Positions 8,477 through 16,673 of a stretch of DNA of 64,000 nucleotides are shown here, piece after piece. Each line of letters starts with the position of its first letter. Position 1 is the first letter of the stretch. The position numbers and the translations under genes were made by a program. The notes beneath the pieces are model-generated. The model saw nothing but the letters and a program-made list of their open reading frames with translations, searched no databases and was not told the DNA's origin. Origin of the DNA: Caballeronia glebae (lineage in GTDB: Bacteria > Pseudomonadota > Gammaproteobacteria > Burkholderiales > Burkholderiaceae); assembly GCF_001545035.1 (NCBI RefSeq), contig NZ_FCOJ02000030.1, positions 1-64,000 on the forward strand. The letters run 5' to 3'.

Positions 8477-9445
8477 TCACTTTGCAAAGCGCGTGCGAAA
8501 GCTCAGTCGATAGTCATTCGGCGATACGCCGAGCCTTCGCGTGAACACGAGCCGCATGCGGTCCGCCGTGCCGAAGCCGCAATCGTAGGCGACGGTTTTA
8601 AGCGGCGTGTCGCTGCTTTCCAGCATATTGCGCGCCGCGTCCACGCGTGCGCGTTCGACGAACTCATGCGGCGTCATCTGCGCGAGCTGCACGAAGGCGC
8701 GCGCGAAGTTGCGCTCGCTCATGCCCGCGACGCTCGCCATCTGCGCGACCGGCAACCGCTCGCCGATATGCTCCATCACATACGCCTGAACTTTCGCGAC
8801 GGGCGAGGTTTCATCCGCGGGCGCGCTCAGATACGGGCTGAACTGCGACTGGCCGCCGCGCCGCTGCGCGAACACGACGAGGCGCTTCGCGACCGCGAGC
8901 GCAACCTGCGCGCCGTGATCCTCGGCGACGAGCGCGAGCGCGACATCGATGCCCGCCGTCACGCCCGCCGATGTGACAAGCGCGCCGTCGCGCATGTAGA
9001 TGCGATCCAGCTCGACGCGCGCGCGCGGAAAACGCTCGGCGAGTCGCGGCGCGTTCTGCCAGTGCGTGGTGACGTTGCGGCCGTCGAGCAGGCCCGCGTG
9101 ACCGAGCGCGAATGCACCCGTGCAGATCGAGCCGTAGCGCTCGCAGCGCGATGCCGTATCGGTGAGCCAGGCGGTGAGGCGAGGATCGGGTTCATCGACG
9201 GGAAGGCCCGGGCCGCCCGCGACGAGCGCGGTGCCGTAACGACGATCCGCTTCGTCGAACGGCAAATCCGCGACGAGCCGCGTGCCGTTCGATGTGCGCA
9301 CGATGCGCTCCTCCGGACCGACGAGCGTGATCTCATACCCGCTCGATGACGGAACGAAGCCGTTCGCTTCGGCGAACACGTCGACGGGACCGGCCACATC
9401 GAGCGCCTGCACGCCCTGGAAGATTGCGATCGCAACTGTACGCAT
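8477..9445 (-). CDS. GlxA-family AraC-type transcription regulator
   Basis: This 322-residue regulator has an N-terminal DJ-1/PfpI-like amidotransferase domain (residues 1-170, VAIAIFQGVQALDVAGPVDVF) and two C-terminal AraC helix-turn-helices (about residues 215-315, with QMASVAGMSERNFARAF and TVAYDCGFGTADRMRLVFTRRLGVSPNDYR). The PfpI nucleophile elbow reads SICTGAFALG, so the cysteine is present; in this family the domain normally senses a ligand rather than catalysing. ATG 9445 is used; a TTG two codons upstream is unlikely. It is divergent from the HD-domain gene at 9633, across a perfect 9-bp inverted repeat, and I infer that it controls that gene. Confidence 0.9.
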   Translation of the reverse strand: MRTVAIAIFQGVQALDVAGPVDVFAEANGFVPSSSGYEITLVGPEERIVRTSNGTRLVADLPFDEADRRYGTALVAGGPGLPVDEPDPRLTAWLTDTASRCERYGSICTGAFALGHAGLLDGRNVTTHWQNAPRLAERFPRARVELDRIYMRDGALVTSAGVTAGIDVALALVAEDHGAQVALAVAKRLVVFAQRRGGQSQFSPYLSAPADETSPVAKVQAYVMEHIGERLPVAQMASVAGMSERNFARAFVQLAQMTPHEFVERARVDAARNMLESSDTPLKTVAYDCGFGTADRMRLVFTRRLGVSPNDYRLSFRTRFAK

Positions 9446-9564
9446 CGGCAAGAAGGTCTGTGATGAGCACGCGTGGCGGAAGACGGCGTGCGCTTGGCAG
9501 GGTTCGACGCGTCGTTCCGATTGAGACGCGAAGGCGTTTTACGGACACTGAAAGGCATCCGACG

Positions 9565-9592
9565 CGCTGCGCGATTTTAGCAACGCGCAGCG
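9565..9592. promoter_or_regulatory. Perfect inverted repeat in glxA-type/HD divergent region
   Basis: CGCTGCGCG (9565-9573) and CGCGCAGCG (9584-9592) form a perfect 9-bp inverted repeat with a 10-base spacer, about one helical turn between arms. It sits between the divergent AraC-type regulator and the HD-domain gene, 40 bases before the latter's start. It may be the operator for the regulator or a structured leader. Confidence 0.45.
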
Positions 9593-9632
9593 ATTCGCGT
9601 CTTTCATCGACTCACGTTACGGAGCCACGACC

Positions 9633-10322
9633 ATGAGCGAAATCATCGCAGGCATCAGGATTCCCGACAGCCAGATGGCGCGCCAAGCCACGCAACTCGT
9701 ACGCGATACCGAGCCCGACCTGCTCTATCACCACTCGCGCCGCGTGTTCGTGTTCGGCGCGCTCGCGGGCGAACGCAAGCAGCTGAAGTACGATCCCGAA
9801 CTGCTCTATATCGGCGCGATGTTCCACGACATGGGCCTCACCGATGCCTATAGCAGCCCGCATGACCGCTTCGAAGTAGACGGTGCGAACACGGCGCGCG
9901 ATTTCCTGCGCGGGCATGGCATCGGCGAAAACGAGATCGAACAGGTGTGGGACGCGATCGCGCTGCACACGACGCCCGGCATTGCGCAGCACAAGAAGCC
10001 GGTGGTCGCGCTGGTCACGGCGGGCGTCGAAATGGATGTGCTCGGCCTCGCCTACGACGAATTCAGCGCGGATCAACGTCGGCTCGTGGTGACGGCGCAT
10101 CCGCGTGAAGCGAATTTCAAGGAAGGCATCATCGACGCCTTCGCCAAAGGCACCATTGCGAAACCCGAATCGACCTTCGGCAACGTCAAGGCCGATGTGC
10201 TCGCGTTGAAAGACCCGAACTACCGGCGTCTCAACTTTTGCAGCATCATTCTCGGCTCGGCGTGGAACGATCAACCGCACGATCACGCGACGTGCCCCGA
10301 TCCGGCGCATCGGCACGCGTAA
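9633..10322 (+). CDS. HD-domain hydrolase, cyanamide-hydratase-like
   Basis: This 229-residue metal-dependent hydrolase has the HD-domain signature: His in LLYHHSRRVF (near residue 34), His-Asp in GAMFHDMGLT (near residue 66), and a further His in DAIALHTTPG. The arrangement HSRRVFVFG..A and RFEVDGANTARDFL resembles the fungal cyanamide hydratase/Ddi2 branch, which hydrates small nitriles or cyanamide to amides, though most bacterial members are uncharacterised. The C-terminal HDHATCPDPAHRHA is rich in His and Cys and could bind metal. CGGAG lies nine bases upstream of ATG 9633. It is divergent from the GlxA-type regulator, which suggests inducible expression. Confidence 0.82.
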   Translation: MSEIIAGIRIPDSQMARQATQLVRDTEPDLLYHHSRRVFVFGALAGERKQLKYDPELLYIGAMFHDMGLTDAYSSPHDRFEVDGANTARDFLRGHGIGENEIEQVWDAIALHTTPGIAQHKKPVVALVTAGVEMDVLGLAYDEFSADQRRLVVTAHPREANFKEGIIDAFAKGTIAKPESTFGNVKADVLALKDPNYRRLNFCSIILGSAWNDQPHDHATCPDPAHRHA

Positions 10323-10323
10323 T

Positions 10324-11034
10324 TCAGCGGCACACGCGATACGGGCCCATGTCGAGATGAAAGTGCGTCTTGTGCAACGCGTTGTAATCCGGCCCCAGCG
10401 TGGTATCGAAGGCGTGACACGCGCCATCGTGAACGCGGCGCAGGAACTGCCCGTCGAGCGACGCTGCGTCGTCCCAATGCGTAAGCGTGATGCGGCGTCC
10501 GTCGTCGAGCACGAAGCCCGTGAGGTCGATGGCGTTCGCGCTCGCGTGCTGGCTCAGTGCCGCGTCCTGCTGATGATTCACGTTGCGGCACGCATAACTG
10601 CCGACATGCTCGATGCGCGCGACGCGCTCGCCGAACGTATCGAGCGCGGCCCGCTGAAGGTACTGATGCTCGAAATACGCGATGCCGAGCGCGAGCGGAC
10701 ACGTCGCGAGAAACGGCGCACTGAAGCGCAGGTCTTCCGTTTGCGTGACGCGCACGACGTCCTTAAGCACGCAGCCGCCCGGTCCCGTCGCATCGGCCAT
10801 CTCGCGATAGACGAGACCGGAGCGCGCGAGCGCGGCGTCGCAGAGTTGCGCGTCGTGCATCGTGCGCCATAGCTTGAAGCGCGTGAGCGGCCCCTGCGGC
10901 GCGCGCACGTCGAGCGGTGCGAACGGATCGTATTGTTCGGGCAGCGCGATGCGCTTCGAATAGACCGCGTAGCCGAACATCGCCGCGCCGGCGAGCGTCG
11001 CCAGCAGCAGCCACGCGAGAATGCGCACGATCAC
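10324..11034 (-). CDS. Extensin-like C-terminal domain protein, membrane-anchored
   Basis: This 236-residue protein has one N-terminal membrane helix (residues 3-24) followed by an extensin-like C-terminal domain (PF06904 type). Typical features are the cysteine pairs (DAQLCDAALA, PGGCVLKDVV, TCPLALG, YACRNVN) and SQHASANAIDLTGF, whose His and Asp resemble the metal site of peptidoglycan LAS/DD-carboxypeptidase-like folds. A cell-wall role outside the inner membrane is likely, but the exact activity is unknown. The start is GTG 11034, whose bases overlap the TGA of the ferredoxin reductase upstream (GTGA), so translation is probably coupled. Its stop lies one base from the convergent HD gene. 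Confidence 0.85.
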   Translation of the reverse strand: MIVRILAWLLLATLAGAAMFGYAVYSKRIALPEQYDPFAPLDVRAPQGPLTRFKLWRTMHDAQLCDAALARSGLVYREMADATGPGGCVLKDVVRVTQTEDLRFSAPFLATCPLALGIAYFEHQYLQRAALDTFGERVARIEHVGSYACRNVNHQQDAALSQHASANAIDLTGFVLDDGRRITLTHWDDAASLDGQFLRRVHDGACHAFDTTLGPDYNALHKTHFHLDMGPYRVCR

Positions 11035-12086
11035 GCGCTATCAGCCGTGTGCGCGGCGTTCACGCGTTCGGCGAGCTTCGCGTCGTAGCTCGAATGCACA
11101 TGCACGCGCTTTTTCTCGGGATACGCGTACGAATACGCCTTGCGCAGCGCGAGCGACGCTTCGTGAAAGCCCGACAAAATGAGCTTCTGCTTGTTCGGAT
11201 AGTTGGCGATGTCGCCGACCGCGAAAATGCCCGGCCGCGATGATTCGTAGTACGACGTATCCACTTCGATACGACCGCCGCGCACATCGAGATTCCATGT
11301 CGCGATCGGCCCGAGTTCCGACACGAGACCGTAGAGCGCGACGATCTTGTCCGCGGCGAGATCGGTCGAGCCCTCAATCTGCTTGATGCGCACGCCGCGC
11401 AGCGCGCCATCGGGTGCGTCGAGTGCTTCGATCATGCCGACGACGAACGCCATCTCGCCCGCTTCGACCGCGCGCTTCATCGTGGCGATGGAGTTCGCGG
11501 CTGCTGAAAAGCCGTTGCGCCGATGCACGAGCGTGAGCTTCTTCGCGATGTCTTTCAGCGCCAGCGCCCAGTCGAGCGCCGAGTCGCCGCCGCCCGCGAC
11601 GATGATCTCCTTGTCCGCGAAATCCGCCGCGCGCGAAACGCTGTAGTGGATGTCCTTGCCTTCGAGCGCGGCGGCTTCGGGCAACAGCAGGCGCTGCGGA
11701 ACGAACGCGCCATTGCCGGCGGCGATGAGGATCGCGGCGCAATCGAAGGTCATGCCATTTTCTGTGTCCACGGTCCAGCGATGATCGTCGTCGCGTTGCG
11801 TGACAGATCGCACGCGCTGATCGAGGTGGATCGGGACATCGAAGGGGCGGATCTGCTCAAGGAGCCGATCGACGAGTTCGCGCGCGGTGCATGAAGGAAT
11901 CGCGGGAATGTCGTAGATCGGTTTATCGGGGTATAGCTCGATGCATTGGCCGCCGATGCGCCCGAGTGTGTCGACGATGTGGCACGTGAGGCCGATGACG
12001 CCCGCCTCGAAGGCTGCGAATAGCCCTACCGGGCCCGCGCCTACGATCAATACATCGGTTTTTATCGCTTCGCTTTGAGGTTCCAT
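11031..12086 (-). CDS. Ferredoxin--NADP reductase, thioredoxin-reductase-like type
   Basis: This 351-residue FAD enzyme moves electrons between NADPH and ferredoxin or flavodoxin. The FAD site is VGAGPVGLFAAFEAG near residue 15, with LGRIGGQCIELYPDKPIYDIP following; the NADPH site is VAGGGDSALDWALAL; and AVGDIANYPNKQKLILSGFHEA closes the FAD domain. There is no CxxC redox pair, which separates it from thioredoxin reductase and matches the homodimeric FNR of Bacillus and many proteobacteria. It overlaps the extensin-like gene by four bases. A 7-5-7 inverted repeat lies 22 bases upstream and may be a regulator site. Confidence 0.93.
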   Translation of the reverse strand: MEPQSEAIKTDVLIVGAGPVGLFAAFEAGVIGLTCHIVDTLGRIGGQCIELYPDKPIYDIPAIPSCTARELVDRLLEQIRPFDVPIHLDQRVRSVTQRDDDHRWTVDTENGMTFDCAAILIAAGNGAFVPQRLLLPEAAALEGKDIHYSVSRAADFADKEIIVAGGGDSALDWALALKDIAKKLTLVHRRNGFSAAANSIATMKRAVEAGEMAFVVGMIEALDAPDGALRGVRIKQIEGSTDLAADKIVALYGLVSELGPIATWNLDVRGGRIEVDTSYYESSRPGIFAVGDIANYPNKQKLILSGFHEASLALRKAYSYAYPEKKRVHVHSSYDAKLAERVNAAHTADSA

Positions 12087-12107
12087 TTCGGTTCGCTTTC
12101 CCTGGCT

Positions 12108-12126
12108 TGCTGAATTTTTTTCAGCA
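12108..12126. promoter_or_regulatory. Inverted repeat upstream of ferredoxin reductase gene
   Basis: TGCTGAA (12108-12114) and TTCAGCA (12120-12126) are perfect arms around a TTTTT spacer, 22 bases upstream of the reductase start. It could be an operator, as fpr genes are often under redox regulators, or a leader hairpin. Read on the plus strand it is followed by no gene, so a terminator role is less likely. Confidence 0.4.
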
Positions 12127-12209
12127 TTCTTCGGGCCACGATACAGAAATGGTTCTTTTGCGGCAATGAAACCCCTTTTGGCTAAGCGGCGATTGGTTTG
12201 AACCCCTAC

Positions 12210-13016
12210 TCACCGCCCCGCATTCAACTCCCGCGCGTAATACATCGCAGCCGCATCGATCTCCTCGGGCGTCATATTGCGCGCAACGTTGCGCATAACC
12301 CCATCGATATCATTCGTGCGCATGCCATTGGCGAACGCGATCAACTGCGATTTCGTATAAGCCGCCGGCAAGCCATCGAGCCACGGACTGCCCGCCTTGG
12401 TATCAATGCCGCCATGACACACGGCACAAGGCGCGATATTACGCATCGGCGCACCGTGCGCGACGATCGGCGGCGCGAGCGCATCGCTTACCTTGCGTTG
12501 CGCGGGCGGGCGCGGAAGGTTCGAGTAGTACGCCGCGAGATCGCGCATGTCCTGATCGCTCAGGTTCGTGACCATCGGCGACATCACCGCGCTGGAGCGC
12601 GCGCCCTTCTGAAAATCGATCAACTGCTTGTAGATCACCGACGCATATTGCCCGGCGAGATTCGGCGAGTTGGCCTCGCTCATGCCACGCTCGCCATGAC
12701 ACATCGTGCAACGCAAGGCCAGCGTCGCGCCGCGTCCGATCGAATTCGCGCTCACCTTGTCGAGCAGTTGAGGCGTCATCTCCACGCTCGTCAGCTTCTC
12801 TTTCGGCTCGACGGCCGTGCCGCCCGCATACCACTCGCGCGGCACGCCCGCGGCGCTGCAGATCGCATTCCAGATGCCGGCGAACTGCGCATCGCGTTGC
12901 ACCGAGGGCAACCACACGAAACCGATCAGCGCAGATACCACCGCAATGGCGATCGTCCCCAATACGCTGACCGTGAACCAGCGATTGCGAAATGTGAAGA
13001 GGCGTTCCTCGCTCAT
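12210..13016 (-). CDS. Membrane-anchored diheme cytochrome c
   Basis: This 268-residue protein carries an N-terminal membrane anchor (FTVSVLGTIAIAVVSALIGFVWL, residues 13-35) and two class I cytochrome c domains with heme motifs CTMCH (near residue 102) and CAVCH (near residue 194), plus downstream methionines (VMSPMV; NGMRTNDI) as candidate axial ligands. It is the last gene of the oxidase operon, and its ATG overlaps the TGA of subunit I (ATGA), so expression is coupled. I infer that it delivers electrons to the CuA site of subunit II, as a tethered replacement for soluble cytochrome c. Confidence 0.9.
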   Translation of the reverse strand: MSEERLFTFRNRWFTVSVLGTIAIAVVSALIGFVWLPSVQRDAQFAGIWNAICSAAGVPREWYAGGTAVEPKEKLTSVEMTPQLLDKVSANSIGRGATLALRCTMCHGERGMSEANSPNLAGQYASVIYKQLIDFQKGARSSAVMSPMVTNLSDQDMRDLAAYYSNLPRPPAQRKVSDALAPPIVAHGAPMRNIAPCAVCHGGIDTKAGSPWLDGLPAAYTKSQLIAFANGMRTNDIDGVMRNVARNMTPEEIDAAAMYYARELNAGR

Positions 13017-14638
13017 CGCTGCGCTCCGATCGGCACCGCCGGCACCGCCGTGTCCGGACGCGCGAGCAGTTGCGCGATCGGATAGCCGTAGTTGACGAGC
13101 GTGAGCCCGATCATCAGCACGAGCCACAGCGCGAAGCTGTTCAGCGCCACCGGAATGGTGCGCGGCTCATGCACCGCGCGGCTGAAGCGGAACGCTTCCG
13201 GCTGCACCTTCGGCGCTCGATGTCCCTTGATCAGCACGATGAAAAACAGCACCGCCGACACGACCAGAATGAACCCGCCCAGCACCGAGATCACCACGGA
13301 CAACGCCTGCGCGGCAATCGCCGGATCTTTATAGTCGTAGAACGCCATGCGCCGTGGCATCCCGAGAATGCCAACGAAGTGCCACGGGAACGTCAGCACG
13401 ATCATGCCGATGAACCACAGCCACAACTGCCAGCGCATCAGCTTCACGCTCTGCAGCGCGCGGCCGGTCAGATGCGGCCACAGATCGTAGGCGATCACGA
13501 AATACATGATGACGATCGCGCCGCCGAAGATCAGATGAAAATGCCCCGTCACCCATTGCGTGTTGTGCACCGTCGAGTCGAGTTGATAGCTCATGTTGAT
13601 GAGCCCGCCCGCCCCGCCGAAGCCGAGCATCACGAAGGAGAACGCGATGGCCAGCATCATCGGGTTGTCCCACGGCAACGCCTTTATCCAGCCGAGCGGA
13701 CCGCGTCCGCCACGCAGCCGCGCCGCGATCTCCACCGATGCGCAGATCGTGAACACGGTCAGCAGCGTGGGCACGGCGACGAGCGCGGTGAACACCGAAT
13801 GCATGAACTTGAAGCCCGAGCCCACTTGCGGATCGGCGAACAAGTGGTGAATGCCGATGGGCATCGACACGACGAGAAACAGGATGAACGAGATGCGCGC
13901 CATCGCATCGCTGTAGAGACGGCCGCCGATCGCGCGCGGAATGATCGTGTAGTACGCGATATACGCGGGCATCAGCCAGAAGTAGACGATCGCATGCAGC
14001 GTCCACGAGAAGAACACGCGCGCGAGGCCCGCGTCGATGGTCGTCTTCCAGCCGATCGCGACGGGCAGGATCATGAACAGAACTTCGATCGCCGCGCCCA
14101 CCGCCGTCCAGCCCCACAGATACGCGCCCGCGACGGTCGCGAACATCGCGAGCGGCACCGGCTTGCCGCGATTCTCGCGCTTCCACGACGCGAGGTTCAC
14201 CGACATCAGCGCGACCCACACCCACGATCCGACCACGACGAGCACTACGCCGACGTAATAGAACACGTTGCCGATCATCGGCGGATAGAAGGTGTAGAGC
14301 ACGGAGGCGAGGCCCATCGCGACCGGCACCGTCGCCGTGACCGCGCCGATCGCGACGAGCCAGAAGCCGAGCCACGCAAAGCGCAGGCCGACGAGCGGGC
14401 GCTTCAGCGCAAGCTCGCTGACCGCATAGCCGAAGCCCATCGCGATGAGCGTCGGGAACGCATAACCCATGACCGTGCCGTGCTCCGTCACCGAGCGATA
14501 GTAAAGCTCCGGATTTTGCAGCCACGGATGCAGCGGACTGCGCACGAACATCTGCCACGCGCCGAGCAGAAGCGCGACGCCGAAGGCAATGAAAGCCAGC
14601 CAGAAATGCGCGAGTACGAGGCGCTTGCTATTGAACAC
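13013..14638 (-). CDS. Type-B (ba3-like) heme-copper oxidase subunit I
   Basis: This 541-residue protein with about 13 membrane helices reduces oxygen and pumps protons. The heme and copper ligands are seen as EHGTVMGYAFP (low-spin heme histidine), TLHAIVYFWLMPAY (CuB His with the cross-linked Tyr), IGIHHLFADP (two CuB histidines) and TQWVTGHFHLIFGG (the histidines for both hemes). The HxIVYFWLLPAY form and the absence of A-family D-channel motifs place it in the B family. The retained Tyr argues for an oxygen reductase rather than a dedicated NO reductase, although B-type enzymes can have some NO reductase activity. It overlaps subunit II by 11 bases and the diheme cytochrome by four. Confidence 0.94.
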   Translation of the reverse strand: MFNSKRLVLAHFWLAFIAFGVALLLGAWQMFVRSPLHPWLQNPELYYRSVTEHGTVMGYAFPTLIAMGFGYAVSELALKRPLVGLRFAWLGFWLVAIGAVTATVPVAMGLASVLYTFYPPMIGNVFYYVGVVLVVVGSWVWVALMSVNLASWKRENRGKPVPLAMFATVAGAYLWGWTAVGAAIEVLFMILPVAIGWKTTIDAGLARVFFSWTLHAIVYFWLMPAYIAYYTIIPRAIGGRLYSDAMARISFILFLVVSMPIGIHHLFADPQVGSGFKFMHSVFTALVAVPTLLTVFTICASVEIAARLRGGRGPLGWIKALPWDNPMMLAIAFSFVMLGFGGAGGLINMSYQLDSTVHNTQWVTGHFHLIFGGAIVIMYFVIAYDLWPHLTGRALQSVKLMRWQLWLWFIGMIVLTFPWHFVGILGMPRRMAFYDYKDPAIAAQALSVVISVLGGFILVVSAVLFFIVLIKGHRAPKVQPEAFRFSRAVHEPRTIPVALNSFALWLVLMIGLTLVNYGYPIAQLLARPDTAVPAVPIGAQR

Positions 14639-15194
14639 AGGACACTCTCCGCGAATTGGCCGGCATCTTGTCGGCCATCTCCATGAATTCGGCGCGATCC
14701 ACCACCTTCACGTGCGCCCACATGTTCTGATGCCCGGTGCCGCAGTACTCGTGGCAAGGCATCAAATGCTCGCCCGGTTTGTCGAAGGTCGTCTTGAAGG
14801 TCGAGACATAGCCCGGCTCCAGCATCGAATTGATGTTGGTGTCGGTGATCAGAAAGCCATGTATGACATCCGAGCTCGTCGCGCGGAACGTGACCGGCAC
14901 GCCCGCCGGCACAACGAGACATTGCGGCGTGAACGAATACTGTTGGGCGACCATACGCACCGTCACGGAGCCGTCCGCCTCGGGCGCGCTGCCGAGATTG
15001 CTTTCGATGAATTCGCCCGACACGTGCAGCGTTTCCGGGCGGATCGTCTCGACGCGCGAGGGCGGCATCATCGCCCAGTGCAGGCCGGTGTAGACGACCA
15101 TGCCGACCAGCACGACGACGATCGCGATAACGAGGATCGCCCAGCGCCGTTCGACCCGTTCGGCGACGTCGTGCGAGCTTGGATTGATGGCCAT
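14628..15194 (-). CDS. Type-B cytochrome c oxidase subunit II (CuA)
   Basis: This 188-residue protein has one N-terminal membrane helix (residues 18-40, RWAILVIAIVVVLVGMVVY) and a periplasmic cupredoxin domain. The CuA centre is complete: His in SSDVIHGFLI, then CHEYCGTGHQNMW, which supplies two Cys, the His and the Met. The single membrane helix and short length match ba3 subunit II rather than the two-helix CoxB of A-type oxidases. It accepts electrons from cytochrome c and passes them to subunit I, whose gene overlaps its 3' end by 11 bases. It lies 18 bases after the small subunit gene. Confidence 0.94.
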   Translation of the reverse strand: MAINPSSHDVAERVERRWAILVIAIVVVLVGMVVYTGLHWAMMPPSRVETIRPETLHVSGEFIESNLGSAPEADGSVTVRMVAQQYSFTPQCLVVPAGVPVTFRATSSDVIHGFLITDTNINSMLEPGYVSTFKTTFDKPGEHLMPCHEYCGTGHQNMWAHVKVVDRAEFMEMADKMPANSRRVSCVQ

Positions 15195-15212
15195 ATGCGA
15201 TGCCTTAATGAA

Positions 15213-15383
15213 TCACTGGATCACGCCGCGCGGCAGGAACACGGCGAAGTAGAAGATGAACCACATGCCGATCACGATCGCGGTCGAGATGCCCGCGAGC
15301 GCGAGCGCGCCCGATGGGCCGCGCCTCACGATCTCGTCGATCTTCGCGTCTTCCTTCGCGATTTCATTCAGGTCTTCGGTCAT
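15213..15383 (-). CDS. Small single-helix oxidase subunit
   Basis: This is a 56-residue protein with an acidic N-terminal cytoplasmic part (MTEDLNEIAKEDAKIDEIVRR) and one membrane helix (residues 26-50, GALALAGISTAIVIGMWFIFYFAVFL). It lies between the triheme cytochrome and subunit II genes, with 14 and 18 bases on either side, in the position where ba3-type oxidases carry a tiny extra subunit (subunit IIa in Thermus). I infer a structural subunit of the oxidase. The open frame runs on to 16607, but that extension is the wrong-frame shadow of the triheme cytochrome. Confidence 0.78.
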   Translation of the reverse strand: MTEDLNEIAKEDAKIDEIVRRGPSGALALAGISTAIVIGMWFIFYFAVFLPRGVIQ

Positions 15384-15397
15384 GGTGTGGTCGATGC

Positions 15398-16660
15398 TCA
15401 ATAAAGTGGCGCCGAACGCAGCTCGTTCACTTCCTTCACCGAGACCGGCGTGCCGCGATTGCCCCACGCGGTGCGGATATACGTGACGACCGCCGCGACC
15501 TCGACATCCGAGAGCGACTGCGCGAACGGCGGCATGCCGTAAGGCTTCGGGTTCTTGAACGTGCCGGGCGGATAGCCGCCGTTCAGCACCATGCGAATCG
15601 GATTCACCGAGGAATTCATCACGATCGACTGGTTGTTCGCGAGCGGCGGAAAATCGGGCGGCTTGCCCTGGCCTTGCGTCGCGTGACACTCGGCGCAGTG
15701 CTGGTCGTAGACCTTCTTGCCGAGCGGCGCGAGATCCGAGCGCGCCTCGACGGCCGCCTGGCTCGGCGGCGCCGGCTTGTCGCCGGAACGCGCGGGCAGC
15801 GCCTTCAGATAGACGGCCATCGCGCGCACGTCCTCCTCGTTCAGATATTGCAGGCTGTCGTAGACAACTTCGGCCATCGGCCCGTAGACGGCGCCGCGAT
15901 TGGACACGCCCGCATGCAGCAGGCCGACGATCTCCTCCATGCTCCAGTCGCCCAGCCCCGCTTCCTTGTTCGAGGTGAGCGAGGGCGCGTACCAGTTCTG
16001 AATCGGGATCAGTCCGCCTTCGAATGCTTTCGAATTCACATTGCCGCCGAGCGCGTTGATCGCGGTGTGGCACATCGAGCAATGTCCGAGTCCTTCGACG
16101 AGATACGCGCCACGGTTCCATTCGACCGATTGCGTCGCGTCGGGCTGATACGTGCCTTCGCGGAAGAACAGCGTGCGCCATCCGAGCAGCAACTCGCGAT
16201 GATTGAACGGGAAGCGCAGTTCGTGCGGCCGGTTCGGCTGATGCACGGCCGGCGTGGACATGAGGAATGCGTAGATTGCGTCGGAGTCGGCGCGCGTGAC
16301 CTTTGTATAGGACGTATACGGCATCGCCGGGTAAAGGAGCGAGCCGTCGCGCGACTTGCCCGTGTGCATCATTGTGTAGAACTCGTCGGCGGTCCATTTG
16401 CCGATGCCCGTCTCCTTGTCCGACGAGATGTTCGGCGTGAAGAGCGTGCCGAAGGGCGTGTCCATCGGGCGGCCGCCGCCGAAGGTCTTGCCCGCTGGCA
16501 GCGTGTGACACGCGATGCAATCGCCCGCGCGCGCAAGATACTCGCCGCGCTTGACGGTTGCGGCGTCGGCGCTCTGCGCCACGGCGTGTTCGACCGGCAC
16601 GGCGCACGCCGCCATGAAGACCGCGACGGTCAGCGCTCGGAATTGTCGAAAACGGAGCAC
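15398..16660 (-). CDS. Triheme cytochrome c, dehydrogenase-subunit-like
   Basis: This 420-residue periplasmic protein has a signal peptide (residues 1-28, ending in EHAVAQ) and three heme motifs: CIACH near residue 48, CSMCH near residue 195 and CAECH near residue 323. The layout and the motif FGTLFTPNISSDKETGIGKWT are those of the cytochrome subunits of membrane alcohol, gluconate and sorbitol dehydrogenases. Here no dehydrogenase gene is adjacent; instead it is second in the oxidase operon, so I infer that it collects electrons from a periplasmic dehydrogenase or the bc1 complex and hands them to the oxidase. It lies 13 bases after the diheme c4-like gene. Confidence 0.92.
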   Translation of the reverse strand: MLRFRQFRALTVAVFMAACAVPVEHAVAQSADAATVKRGEYLARAGDCIACHTLPAGKTFGGGRPMDTPFGTLFTPNISSDKETGIGKWTADEFYTMMHTGKSRDGSLLYPAMPYTSYTKVTRADSDAIYAFLMSTPAVHQPNRPHELRFPFNHRELLLGWRTLFFREGTYQPDATQSVEWNRGAYLVEGLGHCSMCHTAINALGGNVNSKAFEGGLIPIQNWYAPSLTSNKEAGLGDWSMEEIVGLLHAGVSNRGAVYGPMAEVVYDSLQYLNEEDVRAMAVYLKALPARSGDKPAPPSQAAVEARSDLAPLGKKVYDQHCAECHATQGQGKPPDFPPLANNQSIVMNSSVNPIRMVLNGGYPPGTFKNPKPYGMPPFAQSLSDVEVAAVVTYIRTAWGNRGTPVSVKEVNELRSAPLY

Positions 16661-16673
16661 GTCGTGTCCTCGG

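Noticed and set aside
11031..12086. Thioredoxin reductase
   Set aside because: The protein lacks the CxxC redox pair and has the GGQCIELYPDKPIYDIP form of ferredoxin--NADP reductase.
13013..14638. A cytochrome-type nitric oxide reductase
   Set aside because: The Tyr cross-linked to the CuB histidine is present (HAIVY) and subunit II has a full CuA site, as in oxygen reductases.
13070..14686. A 538-codon frame opposite oxidase subunit I
   Set aside because: It mirrors the codon pattern of the oxidase gene and is made mostly of Arg, His, Asp and Glu with no fold-like pattern.
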